Below are positions 24,732 to 31,972 of a stretch of DNA of 32,063 nt, piece by piece. Position 1 is the stretch's first letter; each line of letters begins with the position of its first letter. The stretch is from an uncultured Trichormus sp. (GTDB taxonomy: Bacteria; Cyanobacteriota; Cyanobacteriia; Cyanobacteriales; Nostocaceae), in the NCBI GenBank assembly GCA_936914905.1, contig CAKZGI010000028.1, positions 1 to 32,063 on the forward strand, given 5' to 3'. The translations under genes and the position numbers were made by a program. Below the pieces are notes generated by a model that did not search any database, had not been told where the DNA came from, and saw only the letters and a program-made list of their open reading frames with translations.

Positions 24732-24952
24732 AAAGTTCAAATCTAGTTATAGATAATATTCTATATTGCTTAAATCATAGTTGTCAATTAGGTTGGTTGA
24801 TAGATCCAGAAGACCGTTCTATTTTGATTTTTCCTCCAAATCAAAATAGAACTTTTACGGGATGATAAACGTTTACCAGTCTTACCAGGGATAGACTTGG
24901 AGTTAACAGTTACTAAGGTACTTGATTGACTGAAAATGAGTAATTAAAGTAT

Positions 24953-25408
24953 TTACACATTCAAAATAATCCGAATCCGTTCTTTAACTACTCGGTCTGA
25001 TTCTTGCATCATAGCTTGGTCAAGGATGGTATTAATTTCAACAGTAGCAATTCCTCCCAAAGAAACCGCCGCCGCATAACGCAACGCCCAATCTTCAGCA
25101 TTTAATAATGCCCATGAAAGCTTATAAATTGCTCTTTGACTCTTTTCAGGGTCGGTAGTGGTAATCACCATCTGTTCTAAGCCCCTAGCTGCCACTCGAC
25201 GTACATTTCCTTGGCAGTGATTAGCAACTTCTACACCCACAACTTCCACAAGTAAATCTAAAGCGCGATCGTCACCGAGTTCAGCTAGAATGCTGATAAT
25301 ACCTGCCTGTATGTTTTGATTTGGGCAACTGTGATAAGCCTCAATCAAAGATTCCACACTGAGGAATGCAAGTTGGTCTAATGTTATGTCTGGTTGCAGA
25401 CTTATCAT
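24953..25408 (-). CDS. pecF: Phycoerythrocyanin alpha-subunit lyase/isomerase subunit PecF
   Basis: PecE and PecF together attach phycocyanobilin to PecA and isomerise it to phycoviolobilin. This HEAT-repeat protein carries the motif Asn-His-Cys-Gln-Gly-Asn, known as important for PecF activity, followed by Val-Arg-Arg-Val-Ala-Ala-Arg-Gly-Leu, then Glu-Asp-Trp-Ala-Leu-Arg-Tyr-Ala-Ala. The ATG at 25408 gives 151 residues. A TTG at 25486 would give 177, but its extra residues are not HEAT-like. Neither start has a clear ribosome site. The N terminus is shorter than I expect for PecF, so 5' damage is possible; a MTTE-stop reading lies near 25520. The stop is 5 bp from the convergent Uma2 pseudogene end. 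Last gene of the pec operon. Confidence 0.8.
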   Translation of the reverse strand: MISLQPDITLDQLAFLSVESLIEAYHSCPNQNIQAGIISILAELGDDRALDLLVEVVGVEVANHCQGNVRRVAARGLEQMVITTTDPEKSQRAIYKLSWALLNAEDWALRYAAAVSLGGIATVEINTILDQAMMQESDRVVKERIRIILNV

Positions 25409-25545
25409 ATCTGTCAGGTATGGTAATTGGTAATGGTAATTATTAATTATGGTTCTTCCGTTCTTTTTATGGAAAAACAGGTTCAAAACCCTTGAAAGCC
25501 TTATTCCGTAGTCATTTCATTTAGAATCAGGGAATAATTCTTTAT

Positions 25546-25566
25546 AACCCTTCCCCCCTAAGGGTT
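25546..25566 (-). other. Hairpin between pecE and pecF
   Basis: AACCCTT (25546-25552) pairs with AAGGGTT (25560-25566) around a C-rich loop. In the transcript it lies in the 211-nt gap upstream of pecF. It could affect mRNA stability; there is no U tract. Confidence 0.4.
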
Positions 25567-25619
25567 TTGTTGTAATCAATCCTTAATCACCATAAAAACA
25601 ACGCAAGAGCCTTGATTAT

Positions 25620-26405
25620 TTAAAGTTGCATTAAAAGTTGATCAATTGCTTTAAATATGTTTTGAGTTGCTTGTTGTTTTTCCAACTCGGAAACATCGCT
25701 TTCTAATACTGTCTCTAAAATTCGTTTTAGGTTTAACAGCTTGAGACTATTACCAACCTTTGCTTGCACAATTGCTTCAGCTGCTTGTATGTGACCAATT
25801 GCCCCTAAATCAAAGGCAGCAGCCCAGCGCAAATAGGGATTTTCATGATTAAGATTTTCAATGATGCGTTGGAGATATTCAGGTTGTTGGGTGATGAGAT
25901 AAAGATAACGAGCAGCTGCACACTGCACTCTTTCTGAGGAATGCTGTAAAAATGGTTCAACCAAAGGACGAGCTTCTGATACCCGTAATTCTCCCAAGGC
26001 TTCAATTAAGGCTTCATAGGGTTGGGATTTACCCAACTGTAAAAGTTGTAACAGAGGATAACTCGCTGTGAGATCGCCAATTTTTCCCAATGCCTCAATG
26101 ACAGCTTCCCGAAATAGCCCATCTTCTTCACATCTGAGGGCTTCCAGCAATGCAGGTAATGCTTGAATATTTTTGAGTTGTCCTAGAGCGCGAGCAACCT
26201 GACGACGTAAAGGATAACCGCCTTGAACTGTACGATAGCGTACATCATGGAGTTGCTGACAAAGTGCTGTACAGGCTGATTGAATTTGATGTTTTCCCAA
26301 CCACCAAGCAGCATAATATCTAATTTGATTATCCTCTGCATCTAGGGCAGCAATCGCTGTTTCAGGAGAGAGAATTGGTTCAGTAGAGGAATTAGTAACA
26401 ACCAT
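25620..26405 (-). CDS. pecE: Phycoerythrocyanin alpha-subunit lyase subunit PecE
   Basis: 261 residues, normal length. The protein is a HEAT-repeat solenoid with the PecE signature Tyr-Tyr-Ala-Ala-Trp-Trp-Leu-Gly near residues 30-37. Conserved repeats follow: Tyr-Pro-Leu-Arg-Arg-Gln-Val-Ala-Arg-Ala-Leu-Gly, Phe-Arg-Glu-Ala-Val-Ile-Glu-Ala-Leu-Gly-Lys-Ile-Gly and Leu-Arg-Trp-Ala-Ala-Ala-Phe-Asp-Leu-Gly-Ala-Ile-Gly. With PecF it forms the heterodimeric lyase that loads phycoviolobilin onto Cys84 of PecA. The start is ATG 26403-26405 with no strong ribosome site, in line with low expression compared with the structural genes. It follows pecC after a 115-bp gap holding a hairpin. Confidence 0.93.
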   Translation of the reverse strand: MVVTNSSTEPILSPETAIAALDAEDNQIRYYAAWWLGKHQIQSACTALCQQLHDVRYRTVQGGYPLRRQVARALGQLKNIQALPALLEALRCEEDGLFREAVIEALGKIGDLTASYPLLQLLQLGKSQPYEALIEALGELRVSEARPLVEPFLQHSSERVQCAAARYLYLITQQPEYLQRIIENLNHENPYLRWAAAFDLGAIGHIQAAEAIVQAKVGNSLKLLNLKRILETVLESDVSELEKQQATQNIFKAIDQLLMQL

Positions 26406-26434
26406 GTCAGAATCAGAATTTACAGAATTAAAGA

Positions 26435-26477
26435 ATGAACAGGATGGATTTGGAGATGATTAATTTATCCTGTTCAT
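26435..26477 (-). other. Hairpin between pecC and pecE
   Basis: ATGAACAGGAT (26435-26445) and ATCCTGTTCAT (26467-26477) form an 11-bp perfect stem with a 21-nt loop in the pecC-pecE gap. It probably separates high expression of the structural genes from low expression of the lyase genes, as partial terminators do in other phycobilisome operons. It also resembles the interspersed repeat at 14524-14557. Confidence 0.55.
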
Positions 26478-26520
26478 CTCATTGGTAATTCGTCATCAAA
26501 TTACCAATTAACAATCACTT

Positions 26521-27354
26521 TTACACAGGTGTGATGCTAATAATCTTGCCACCTTGTTTGTGAATTTCCTGATACCGCCTAGAGAGTTGATCAAACGGCA
26601 CAGTATACACTTGTCGGCTACGACGTACTGCTACCTTAGTAGCAACACCACTAGCGATAACTTCGATCACATAAAGTCGCTGGTCTCCACGAACAGGAGA
26701 ACTATTTAATTGTCCAACACTAAGCACAGATGCAAAGCGGATGGCGGAACTAGGAGGAATAATCATATTAGGCAAATTCATTGCCAGTTGTTGCCGTAAA
26801 CGAGGGCTTTTTGTGCCAGCATTATCGCTGTTACCATTGCCCCTATACAGTGTAAACAAGCGGTTGAATCCAACCTGTTTCATGCCAGGAATTGATTTAA
26901 ATCCCCGATAGTAGGGAACTGTGTTATCACCAAAGGCGTTATTATACTCCTGGCTGTCGATATAGGAATCTATATCCGCATCGTAGCCTTGAGAGGCATA
27001 GAGATCGACATGATAAGCAATTTCTGACTGGTCGTAGGGAGCGCGTCCTAACAGATGTTTGTAGTTTAGTTCAATAAACCGAATTTGGGAGTTGTTATAA
27101 AAAAATCTCTCTTTGTAAAATTCGGATTTTGCCAATGTTTGGACAAATTGGCGCACACTAATTTTCCCATTACGGAGCATTGCTTCCGCACTAGAAAAAA
27201 TTCCGCTAACATAAACGCGTTCACGTCCAAGTACGTGTTCGTAAGCGGTTTTAAATATCTGTTGCAATTCATCTTCACTGTAATTAGGGCGCAGTTCAAT
27301 TTTTGCATTTGTAACTGCACTGATGCCTAATCTTTGTTCCATTGACAGGCTCAT
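26521..27354 (-). CDS. pecC: Phycoerythrocyanin-associated rod linker PecC
   Basis: 277 residues, typical of a ~32-kDa rod linker. The N-terminal phycobilisome linker domain (about 18-150) contains Tyr-Glu-His-Val-Leu-Gly-Arg, [12 protein letters not shown] and [10 protein letters not shown]. The C-terminal CpcD-like domain (about 210-277) contains Leu-Tyr-Val-Ile-Glu-Val and [10 protein letters not shown]. The linker fixes the phycoerythrocyanin hexamer at the tip of the rod. AACGGAG lies 7 nt before the ATG at 27354. Gene order pecB-A-C-E-F matches Anabaena-type operons. Intact. Confidence 0.95.
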   Translation of the reverse strand: MSLSMEQRLGISAVTNAKIELRPNYSEDELQQIFKTAYEHVLGRERVYVSGIFSSAEAMLRNGKISVRQFVQTLAKSEFYKERFFYNNSQIRFIELNYKHLLGRAPYDQSEIAYHVDLYASQGYDADIDSYIDSQEYNNAFGDNTVPYYRGFKSIPGMKQVGFNRLFTLYRGNGNSDNAGTKSPRLRQQLAMNLPNMIIPPSSAIRFASVLSVGQLNSSPVRGDQRLYVIEVIASGVATKVAVRRSRQVYTVPFDQLSRRYQEIHKQGGKIISITPV

Positions 27355-27397
27355 AATTTAAACTCCGTTAAACAATTTAGGGCAGGGAGATAAAGAA

Positions 27398-27433
27398 AAA
27401 GGGGAAAAGGATAAATCATCAATTTTCCCCTTT
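27398..27433 (-). terminator. Partial terminator between pecA and pecC
   Basis: AAAGGGGAAAA (27398-27408) and TTTTCCCCTTT (27423-27433) are perfect 11-bp arms with a 14-nt loop. In the transcript the hairpin is followed by CCUUUU-type pyrimidines within its 3' arm and beyond. It lies 23 nt after the pecA stop. Such hairpins attenuate read-through from the abundant alpha/beta subunits into linker genes. Confidence 0.6.
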
Positions 27434-27456
27434 CCCCTTTAAATTATTCCTAATTT

Positions 27457-27945
27457 TTAGCTCAAGGCGTTGATGGCGTAGTTCAGGTAAATATTGGCTT
27501 CTCCAGCCACATCACCTGATAGACCATTGTTGTCACGGACAAATTCCAACGCTGCTACATACCAGCTTGGAGATAAGCCCAAGGCTGCATTAAATTCTTT
27601 AACTCCAGCAATTACATATTCGTCTAGTGGGCCTGTGCCACCAACGACGCAGCAATAGCTGATGGTGCGGAGGTAATGGCTAATATCGCGGACACACTTA
27701 GATTTTCCTTCGGGAGTGGAAGCGTATTGACAACCCTGCATCTGGGTGGTGTAAGGGAACTTCTGATAAACATGATTAGCTGCTGCTTCTGCCCATTTTT
27801 GACCATTTTGGTAGAAAGCTCTGGCAGCTTCTAGTCCAGCTTTAGCACGGCTGAAACGACCAAATACAGCTTGCATTTCAGTGTTGCTCAGGTAAGCACC
27901 ACGAGTATCAGCAGCAGCAATAGCCTCGGTTAACGGGGTTTTCAT
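27457..27945 (-). CDS. pecA: Phycoerythrocyanin alpha subunit
   Basis: 162 residues, exact family length. The globin-like phycobiliprotein fold starts [10 protein letters not shown]. Cys84 (Lys-Cys-Val-Arg-Asp) is the phycoviolobilin attachment site. Cys98 and Cys99 (Ser-Tyr-Cys-Cys-Val-Val) are the neighbouring pair known to modulate reversible photochemistry of this subunit. It pairs with PecB to form trimers and hexamers at the rod end and absorbs green-yellow light. GGGAG precedes the ATG at 27945. It follows pecB after a 70-bp gap, in the same transcript. Intact. Confidence 0.97.
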   Translation of the reverse strand: MKTPLTEAIAAADTRGAYLSNTEMQAVFGRFSRAKAGLEAARAFYQNGQKWAEAAANHVYQKFPYTTQMQGCQYASTPEGKSKCVRDISHYLRTISYCCVVGGTGPLDEYVIAGVKEFNAALGLSPSWYVAALEFVRDNNGLSGDVAGEANIYLNYAINALS

Positions 27946-28015
27946 AGTTAAATTTTCTCCCTAAATATGTGTCAATTGTGTCAATGATCAAAAATGAATT
28001 CAAAATCTTATGCTT

Positions 28016-28534
28016 TTAAGCAACTGCTGCTGCTGCCCGATCAAAGTAACTAGCCAGTTCTGATATTAAGCTGCTGCAATCTCCACGGGTAATGCCACTG
28101 TTGTCATTAGCAATAGTGATCGCTGCATCTTTCATTTTGCCAATCCCGGAAGCCACGGTAGCACCTGGTGTTCCTAATGCTTGGTAGGTTTCGCGCAAAC
28201 CGTTCAAGCAGCGATCGTCCATTACACTGGTATCACCAGATAAGATGGAATAAGTGACGTAACGAAGAATAAAGCCTAAATCACGAATACAAGCTGCTTG
28301 ATTGCGGTGATGGAAACAAGCACCACCAGGTCCAAATACCTTGGGTTGTTCAGCAACTAAGGCCCGATAAGCATTAGCTGTAATTGTTGAGGCGTTGCTG
28401 GTTAGACGGTTTACTATATCTAACCGTTTGTTACTGTCCCCAACTAATGCAGACAAGGCATTAATTTGGTCATCGTTCAAGTATGAGCCTTGGCGATCAC
28501 TCTGTTCAACCACTCTAGAAAAAGCATCAAGCAT
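28016..28534 (-). CDS. pecB: Phycoerythrocyanin beta subunit
   Basis: 172 residues from the ATG at 28534 (Met-Leu-Asp-Ala-Phe-Ser-Arg-Val-Val). A TTG two codons earlier is less likely, and AGGAG at 9 nt spacing suits the ATG. The two phycocyanobilin sites are present at canonical numbers, Cys82 (Ala-Ala-Cys-Ile-Arg-Asp) and Cys153 (Arg-Gly-Asp-Cys-Ser). [13 protein letters not shown] is the conserved central helix. First gene of the pec operon, with a 340-bp region upstream shared with a divergent response regulator. Intact. Confidence 0.97.
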   Translation of the reverse strand: MLDAFSRVVEQSDRQGSYLNDDQINALSALVGDSNKRLDIVNRLTSNASTITANAYRALVAEQPKVFGPGGACFHHRNQAACIRDLGFILRYVTYSILSGDTSVMDDRCLNGLRETYQALGTPGATVASGIGKMKDAAITIANDNSGITRGDCSSLISELASYFDRAAAAVA

Positions 28535-28540
28535 CTTCAA

Positions 28541-28875
28541 TTTCTCCTAAACTGTTAGGTTTTGGCTGGGTTTCGGTATCGGAGTATTATCTTGACCCGC
28601 CTTACTTTAGAAGAGTAATTGGTTAGTTGTAAATAAATTGGTAAGAGATTTGTAAAAAATTCGGAAAGATTATTAGAACCACGGTAATCTTTACAGTTCT
28701 TAATGAAAATTGTAAAGAAGTTTTGCAAAAATCAAAGAAGTATTTGGGATTTTTAAGCAAAAAAAGTTCGATTTCTTGCGGTTTTTTAATTAAAATTCCC
28801 TATTTTGCCCGCTCATGAACATAGCTCTTTTCCTGTTAGCTTTGACTAAAATTTGTTATCTAATCATCTACTCTG
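28541..28875. promoter_or_regulatory. Divergent control region between pecB and the response regulator
   Basis: The AT-rich region contains four copies of TGTAAA or its complement: 28628-28633, 28651-28656, 28690-28695 (TTTACA) and 28711-28716. The last two form an inverted pair, CTTTACA-N15-TGTAAAG. TTTACA-type half-sites resemble those bound by RpaB-like regulators, but the spacing here (21-39 bp) does not fit the strict HLR1 pattern. No clear -35/-10 pair is assigned. The motif cluster is seen; its function is inferred. Confidence 0.45.
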
Positions 28876-29568
28876 ATGAAGATTCTGCTAATTGAAGACG
28901 ATATTCGTTTAGCTGAAACGCTGGCAGAAGCCCTAACTGACCAGCTTTATGTTGTTGACATCGCCACAGATGGAGAATCCGCTTGGGATTGTACCAAAGC
29001 GCTAGACTATGACTTGCTGCTGTTGGACGTAATGCTACCGGAAATTGATGGTATAACTCTGTGTCATCGGTTGCGATCGCATGGGTATCAAAAACCTGTC
29101 CTCATGCTCACTGCCTGTGATACAATCAGCGAAAAAATTTCTGGACTAGATGCCGGCGCAGACGACTACATTATTAAACCCGTTGATTTGGGAGAATTGT
29201 TTGCTCGCATTCGGGCTTTATTACGTCGAGGTAACACAATCTCTCCTCCTGTTTTAGAGTGGGGCAATCTGCAACTTAATCCTAGTACCTACGAAGTAAC
29301 CTATAACCATACCCCTCTCCATATCACACCCAAAGAATACAGTCTTCTGGAATTACTACTGCGGAATGGTCGCCGAGTCCTGAGTCGCAGCGTCATCATA
29401 GACCATATTTGGAGAACCGATACATCTCCAGATGAACACACCGTGAAAGTTCATCTCAGAAGTGTACGTCAGAAGTTAAAAGCCGCTGGTGCGCCTGAAG
29501 ATTTTATTGAAACAATGCACGGTATGGGCTATCGTCTCAAATCACTAGACCTCTTGCAAAAGTCCTAA
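28876..29568 (+). CDS. OmpR/PhoB-family response regulator
   Basis: 230 residues. The receiver domain (1-120) has Asp8/Asp9, the phospho-acceptor Asp51 (Leu-Leu-Leu-Leu-Asp-Val-Met-Leu-Pro), the conserved Thr in Met-Leu-Thr-Ala, and Lys in Tyr-Ile-Ile-Lys-Pro. The winged-helix DNA-binding domain (about 130-225) has Ile-Thr-Pro-Lys-Glu-Tyr-Ser-Leu-Leu-Glu-Leu-Leu and Val-Lys-Val-His-Leu-Arg-Ser-Val-Arg-Gln-Lys-Leu. Its divergent position suggests that it may control pec transcription, but no kinase is adjacent. The last codons (Leu-Asp-Leu-Leu-Gln-Lys-Ser-stop) lie in the left arm and loop of the palindrome 29546-29592, so the original C terminus was probably replaced after Tyr-Arg-Leu-Lys. 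Confidence 0.93.
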   Translation: MKILLIEDDIRLAETLAEALTDQLYVVDIATDGESAWDCTKALDYDLLLLDVMLPEIDGITLCHRLRSHGYQKPVLMLTACDTISEKISGLDAGADDYIIKPVDLGELFARIRALLRRGNTISPPVLEWGNLQLNPSTYEVTYNHTPLHITPKEYSLLELLLRNGRRVLSRSVIIDHIWRTDTSPDEHTVKVHLRSVRQKLKAAGAPEDFIETMHGMGYRLKSLDLLQKS

Positions 29569-29592
29569 TTTTCACATTCAGCAAGAGGTCTA
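29546..29592. mobile_element. 47-bp palindrome with the MITE end sequence
   Basis: TAGACCTCTTGC (29546-29557) and GCAAGAGGTCTA (29581-29592) are perfect 12-bp arms. The sequence matches the ends of the element at 16754-16920. It could be a minimal solo remnant of that family, and on the + strand could end transcription of the response regulator. Confidence 0.65.
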
Positions 29593-29619
29593 CCTGGGTA
29601 CGGCTTGGGATTTTACACC

Positions 29620-30843
29620 TTAAGGTTCTACCCAACGTCCATCAGCCTTAATCAAATTAATCAGTTCTTCCACGCCCTGATTTTCTGGGACTTTTTTAAT
29701 TTCTTCCCTGCCACGATATAAAGAAATGTAACTGGGAGTTTTGCCAACATAACCATAGTCAGCATCTGCCATTTCTCCAGGGCCATTGACAATACAACCC
29801 ATGACAGCAATATCTAAACCTGTTAGATGTTTAGTAGCTTCTCTAACTGTGTGCAGCACTTCTTCTAAATTAAACAAAGTTCTTCCACAGGAAGGACAGG
29901 CCACATACTCAACCATCGTTTTCCGCAAACCTAAAGCTTGCAGAATGCTGTAACACACAGGAATTTCTTTTTCTGGTGCTTCAGTTAAAGACACGCGGAT
30001 TGTATCACCCAAACCATCAGCTAATAATGTCGCAATTCCCGCTGTAGACTTAATTCTGCCATATTCCCCATCGCCTGCTTCTGTCACACCCAGATGTAAA
30101 GGATAATCCATCCCTGAATCATCCATGCGCTTGGCCATCAACCGATATGCAGCCACCATCACAGGAACTCGTGAGGCTTTCATGGAAATAACGATGTTGC
30201 GAAAATCGAAAGATTCACAAATACGGATGAATTCTAAAGCCGATTCTACCATCCCTTCCGGGGTGTCACCATAGGTAAATAGCATTCTTTCAGCTAAGGA
30301 ACCATGATTAACACCGATCCGCATAGCTTTACCTTGATCACGTAGGGAAATTACCAAAGGAGCTAAGGTTTCGCGGATTTTTTCGCCAATTTCGTCAAAT
30401 TCAACTTTTGTATATTCGCTGCGGCTGGTATTTGGTTTTTCAAATACATATAAACCCGGATTAATACGGATTTTTTCAATGTGTTTAGCAACTTCCAGGG
30501 CAATTTTCATGCCATTGTGATGGACATCGGCAACAATGGGGACATCGCGGTAGGTTTTGATTAATTTTGGCTTAATTTCCGCCAAGGCTTTAGCGTGTCC
30601 TAGACTGGGAACTGTAACGCGAACAATTTCGCAGCCTATTTCATGGAGACGACGAATAGCCGCCACAGAACCGTCAATATCCAGTGTATCTTCGTTAATC
30701 ATTGACTGTACCACCACTGGGTAGCCTCCCCCAATGGTTACATCTCCCACCTTTACAGCACGGGTTTTGCGCCGTTTGATGGTGGTATCAAAAACAGGTT
30801 GACTAGTGGTCTTGGTAGTTTCAAGGGGTTGTAGGGTTTGCAT
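29620..30843 (-). CDS. ispG: 4-hydroxy-3-methylbut-2-enyl diphosphate synthase
   Basis: IspG (GcpE) converts methylerythritol cyclodiphosphate to HMBPP in the plastid-type isoprenoid pathway, using a [4Fe-4S] cluster and, in cyanobacteria, ferredoxin. The 407-residue product has normal length. It starts Met-Gln-Thr-Leu-Gln-Pro, with [11 protein letters not shown] before the TIM-barrel domain ([10 protein letters not shown]). The cluster ligands are in Ala-Cys-Pro-Ser-Cys-Gly-Arg and [10 protein letters not shown]. Intact, as expected for an essential pathway supplying carotenoids, chlorophyll tails and quinones. Single gene, on the strand convergent with the response regulator (52-bp gap holding the palindrome). 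Confidence 0.97.
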   Translation of the reverse strand: MQTLQPLETTKTTSQPVFDTTIKRRKTRAVKVGDVTIGGGYPVVVQSMINEDTLDIDGSVAAIRRLHEIGCEIVRVTVPSLGHAKALAEIKPKLIKTYRDVPIVADVHHNGMKIALEVAKHIEKIRINPGLYVFEKPNTSRSEYTKVEFDEIGEKIRETLAPLVISLRDQGKAMRIGVNHGSLAERMLFTYGDTPEGMVESALEFIRICESFDFRNIVISMKASRVPVMVAAYRLMAKRMDDSGMDYPLHLGVTEAGDGEYGRIKSTAGIATLLADGLGDTIRVSLTEAPEKEIPVCYSILQALGLRKTMVEYVACPSCGRTLFNLEEVLHTVREATKHLTGLDIAVMGCIVNGPGEMADADYGYVGKTPSYISLYRGREEIKKVPENQGVEELINLIKADGRWVEP

Positions 30844-31071
30844 AGCTTCAACAGGTAGATTTTCTGTAGCTAAAATATCAGATCACAAGGGGTTCTGCTT
30901 CTCAGATTGGCACAGTTGAAGTGTTTTTGGGTGATGGAGTGGGAAAGTTAGAAAATTGGTGATACCAACGACGAGTGTTCACGTAGAGTTGAGAAGAATA
31001 GCAATTAAACTTAATCTTTTCCATCTAGTGACTGAGAAAAACATTTGATTTCAACCTTCGGAGATGTCTAA
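30844..31071. other. Spacer upstream of ispG
   Basis: No gene is seen. A short + strand stretch near 30900-30960 (Gly-Thr-Val-Glu-Val-Phe-Leu-Gly-Asp-Gly-Val-Gly-Lys-Leu-Glu-Asn-Trp, then TGA) has coding-like character but no recognised family. The ispG promoter is not evident by eye. Confidence 0.3.
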
Positions 31072-31125
31072 TTATTCCAATAGCTGACGAACCGACAATA
31101 CAGGCACTGTTGAACTTAAAAAACG

Positions 31126-31476
31126 CTACCTGTGGCGTGTCAAGATTGGTTCTAATCCTTGAGTAACAGCACAGGCAATTTGAATTGCATCTTCAAAATC
31201 ACCGATTCCAGATGCGAACGCCCACTCCAAAATAGTTCGATTGACGGGGCAAACCATCATAACCGTCAATGTTGCTAAAACTGCCTGTCGTGCTTGTTCA
31301 ATACTCTGAGTATGTCTTCGCGCAATGTAGAAAATGTCTGTGAGGGTAGTTGCTGTAACATACCCAATGATGCGACCAGAATCAATTGCTTGAAATAACT
31401 CTTCTGCATCTTGTCGAAATAGCTCTCGCTGCAAAAGAAAATCCAGCACAATACTAGTATCAATCAAGACTTTCAA
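31126..31476 (-). CDS. PIN-domain ribonuclease toxin, shortened
   Basis: PIN toxins of VapBC-type pairs cut RNA using a cluster of acidic residues. This 116-codon product starts at TTG 31476, whose TTGA overlaps the antitoxin stop. It has Val-Leu-Ile-Asp-Thr-Ser (first Asp), Ala-Glu-Glu-Leu-Phe and Gly-Asp-Phe-Glu-Asp-Ala-Ile-Gln (third acidic site). It stops at TAG 31126-31128 after Leu-Thr-Arg-His-Arg. In the same frame beyond the TAG, Phe-Leu-Ser-Ser-Thr-Val-Pro-Val-Leu-Ser and Gln-Leu-Leu-Glu continue to a TAA at 31072-31074, which matches the usual PIN end. Thus about 17 residues were lost, together with the last acidic position (Asn-x-x-Asp-Phe in relatives). Probably an inactivated toxin. 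Confidence 0.8.
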   Translation of the reverse strand: MKVLIDTSIVLDFLLQRELFRQDAEELFQAIDSGRIIGYVTATTLTDIFYIARRHTQSIEQARQAVLATLTVMMVCPVNRTILEWAFASGIGDFEDAIQIACAVTQGLEPILTRHR

Positions 31477-31703
31477 TGAAGATACCTCTCCACCACTTGC
31501 TCTTCTAACATTGCCTCCACTTCTTCATCTGTTGGTGCTGGCTGGTCTGTTTTTAAAAAACCTCGCATTCGTCCAACTGCATTAGATTTATCAGGTTGGA
31601 GGCTGGGTGTAGCTTGGAGAGATTCAATAATGAGGCTTACCAGTGCAAGGCGATCGCTCACAGAGAGTTTGTAAACCTGCTCCTTAAGTTCTTGTAACAC
31701 CAT
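31473..31703 (-). CDS. Antitoxin of a VapBC-like pair
   Basis: The 76-residue product (Met-Val-Leu-Gln-Glu-Leu-Lys-Glu-Gln-Val-Tyr-Lys-Leu-Ser) is of the small acidic antitoxin kind often placed before PIN toxins in cyanobacteria: an N-terminal helical region with Ser-Asp-Arg-Leu-Ala-Leu-Val-Ser-Leu-Ile-Ile-Glu-Ser, a flexible middle, and an acidic C-terminal helix (Asp-Glu-Glu-Val-Glu-Ala-Met-Leu-Glu-Glu) that would cover the toxin. It overlaps the toxin by 4 bp (TTGA), a sign of translational coupling. Intact. Confidence 0.8.
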   Translation of the reverse strand: MVLQELKEQVYKLSVSDRLALVSLIIESLQATPSLQPDKSNAVGRMRGFLKTDQPAPTDEEVEAMLEEQVVERYLH

Positions 31704-31867
31704 AGGCTAACTCCGCTAAAGCGACGTATCTAACCTTAACCTTAATGATATCTTTTATAAATGTGAATTAGGATATGGGCTATTCACTCCGACTTCAAAC
31801 ATCAGAAAATACCTGAAAATTCCACAAAATTTGCGGAATGTCAGATATAATGGAATGTGGGTAAGCT

Positions 31868-31972
31868 ATGGAAACATTGATGACAGAAGTAAAAAGACTG
31901 CTTTCTATTGATGGCGGCGGTATTCGTTGTATAATGGCTGCTGAAATTTTAGTAAAGATAGAAGATGCATGA
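31868..31972 (+). pseudogene. Patatin-like phospholipase, N-terminal stub
   Basis: From the ATG 31868 (or 31880) the frame reads Lys-Arg-Leu-Leu-Ser-Ile-Asp-Gly-Gly-Gly-Ile-Arg-Cys and on to Leu-Val-Lys-Ile-Glu-Asp-Ala, then TGA at 31970-31972. The Asp-Gly-Gly-Gly-Ile-Arg-Gly motif is the oxyanion hole of patatins; the last Gly is Cys here. No Gly-x-Ser-x-Gly nucleophile region follows in any frame before the window ends, so the gene was cut by a stop and probably by a rearrangement at about 31973. A TATAAT near 31849 could be its old -10 box. Confidence 0.7.

Larger units (their letters stand above)
23571..24947 (+). pseudogene. Uma2-family endonuclease split by an IS5-type element
   Basis: The N-terminal part from the ATG 23571 (Met-Thr-Thr-Val-Ile-Thr-Gln-Ser) has Tyr-Ile-Asn-Gly-Glu-Ile-Ile, a TGA at about 23698 where Arg is expected, Phe-Pro-Glu-Leu-Arg-Cys-Ser-Phe-Gly, and Asp-Trp-Thr-Ile-Glu-Ile-Leu-Ser-Pro-Gly-Gln (the PD-(D/E)XK-like Ile-Glu-x-Leu-Ser-Pro core). 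After the IS at 23922-24731 the gene continues: Val-Ile-Asp-Asn-Ile-Leu-Tyr-Cys-Leu, then Gln-Leu-Gly-Trp-Leu-Ile-Asp-Pro-Glu-Asp-Arg-Ser. A frameshift near 24845 precedes Leu-Pro-Val-Leu-Pro-Gly-Ile-Asp-Leu-Glu-Leu, and a TGA precedes the final TAA at 24945-24947. Uma2 proteins are abundant in cyanobacteria; most have no proven role. Confidence 0.88.

Noticed and set aside
25805-26005. Alternative frame inside pecE
   Set aside because: Same strand, different frame; pecE motifs are decisive.
27624-27806. Alternative frame inside pecA
   Set aside because: Shadow frame of pecA, which has the chromophore Cys and exact length.
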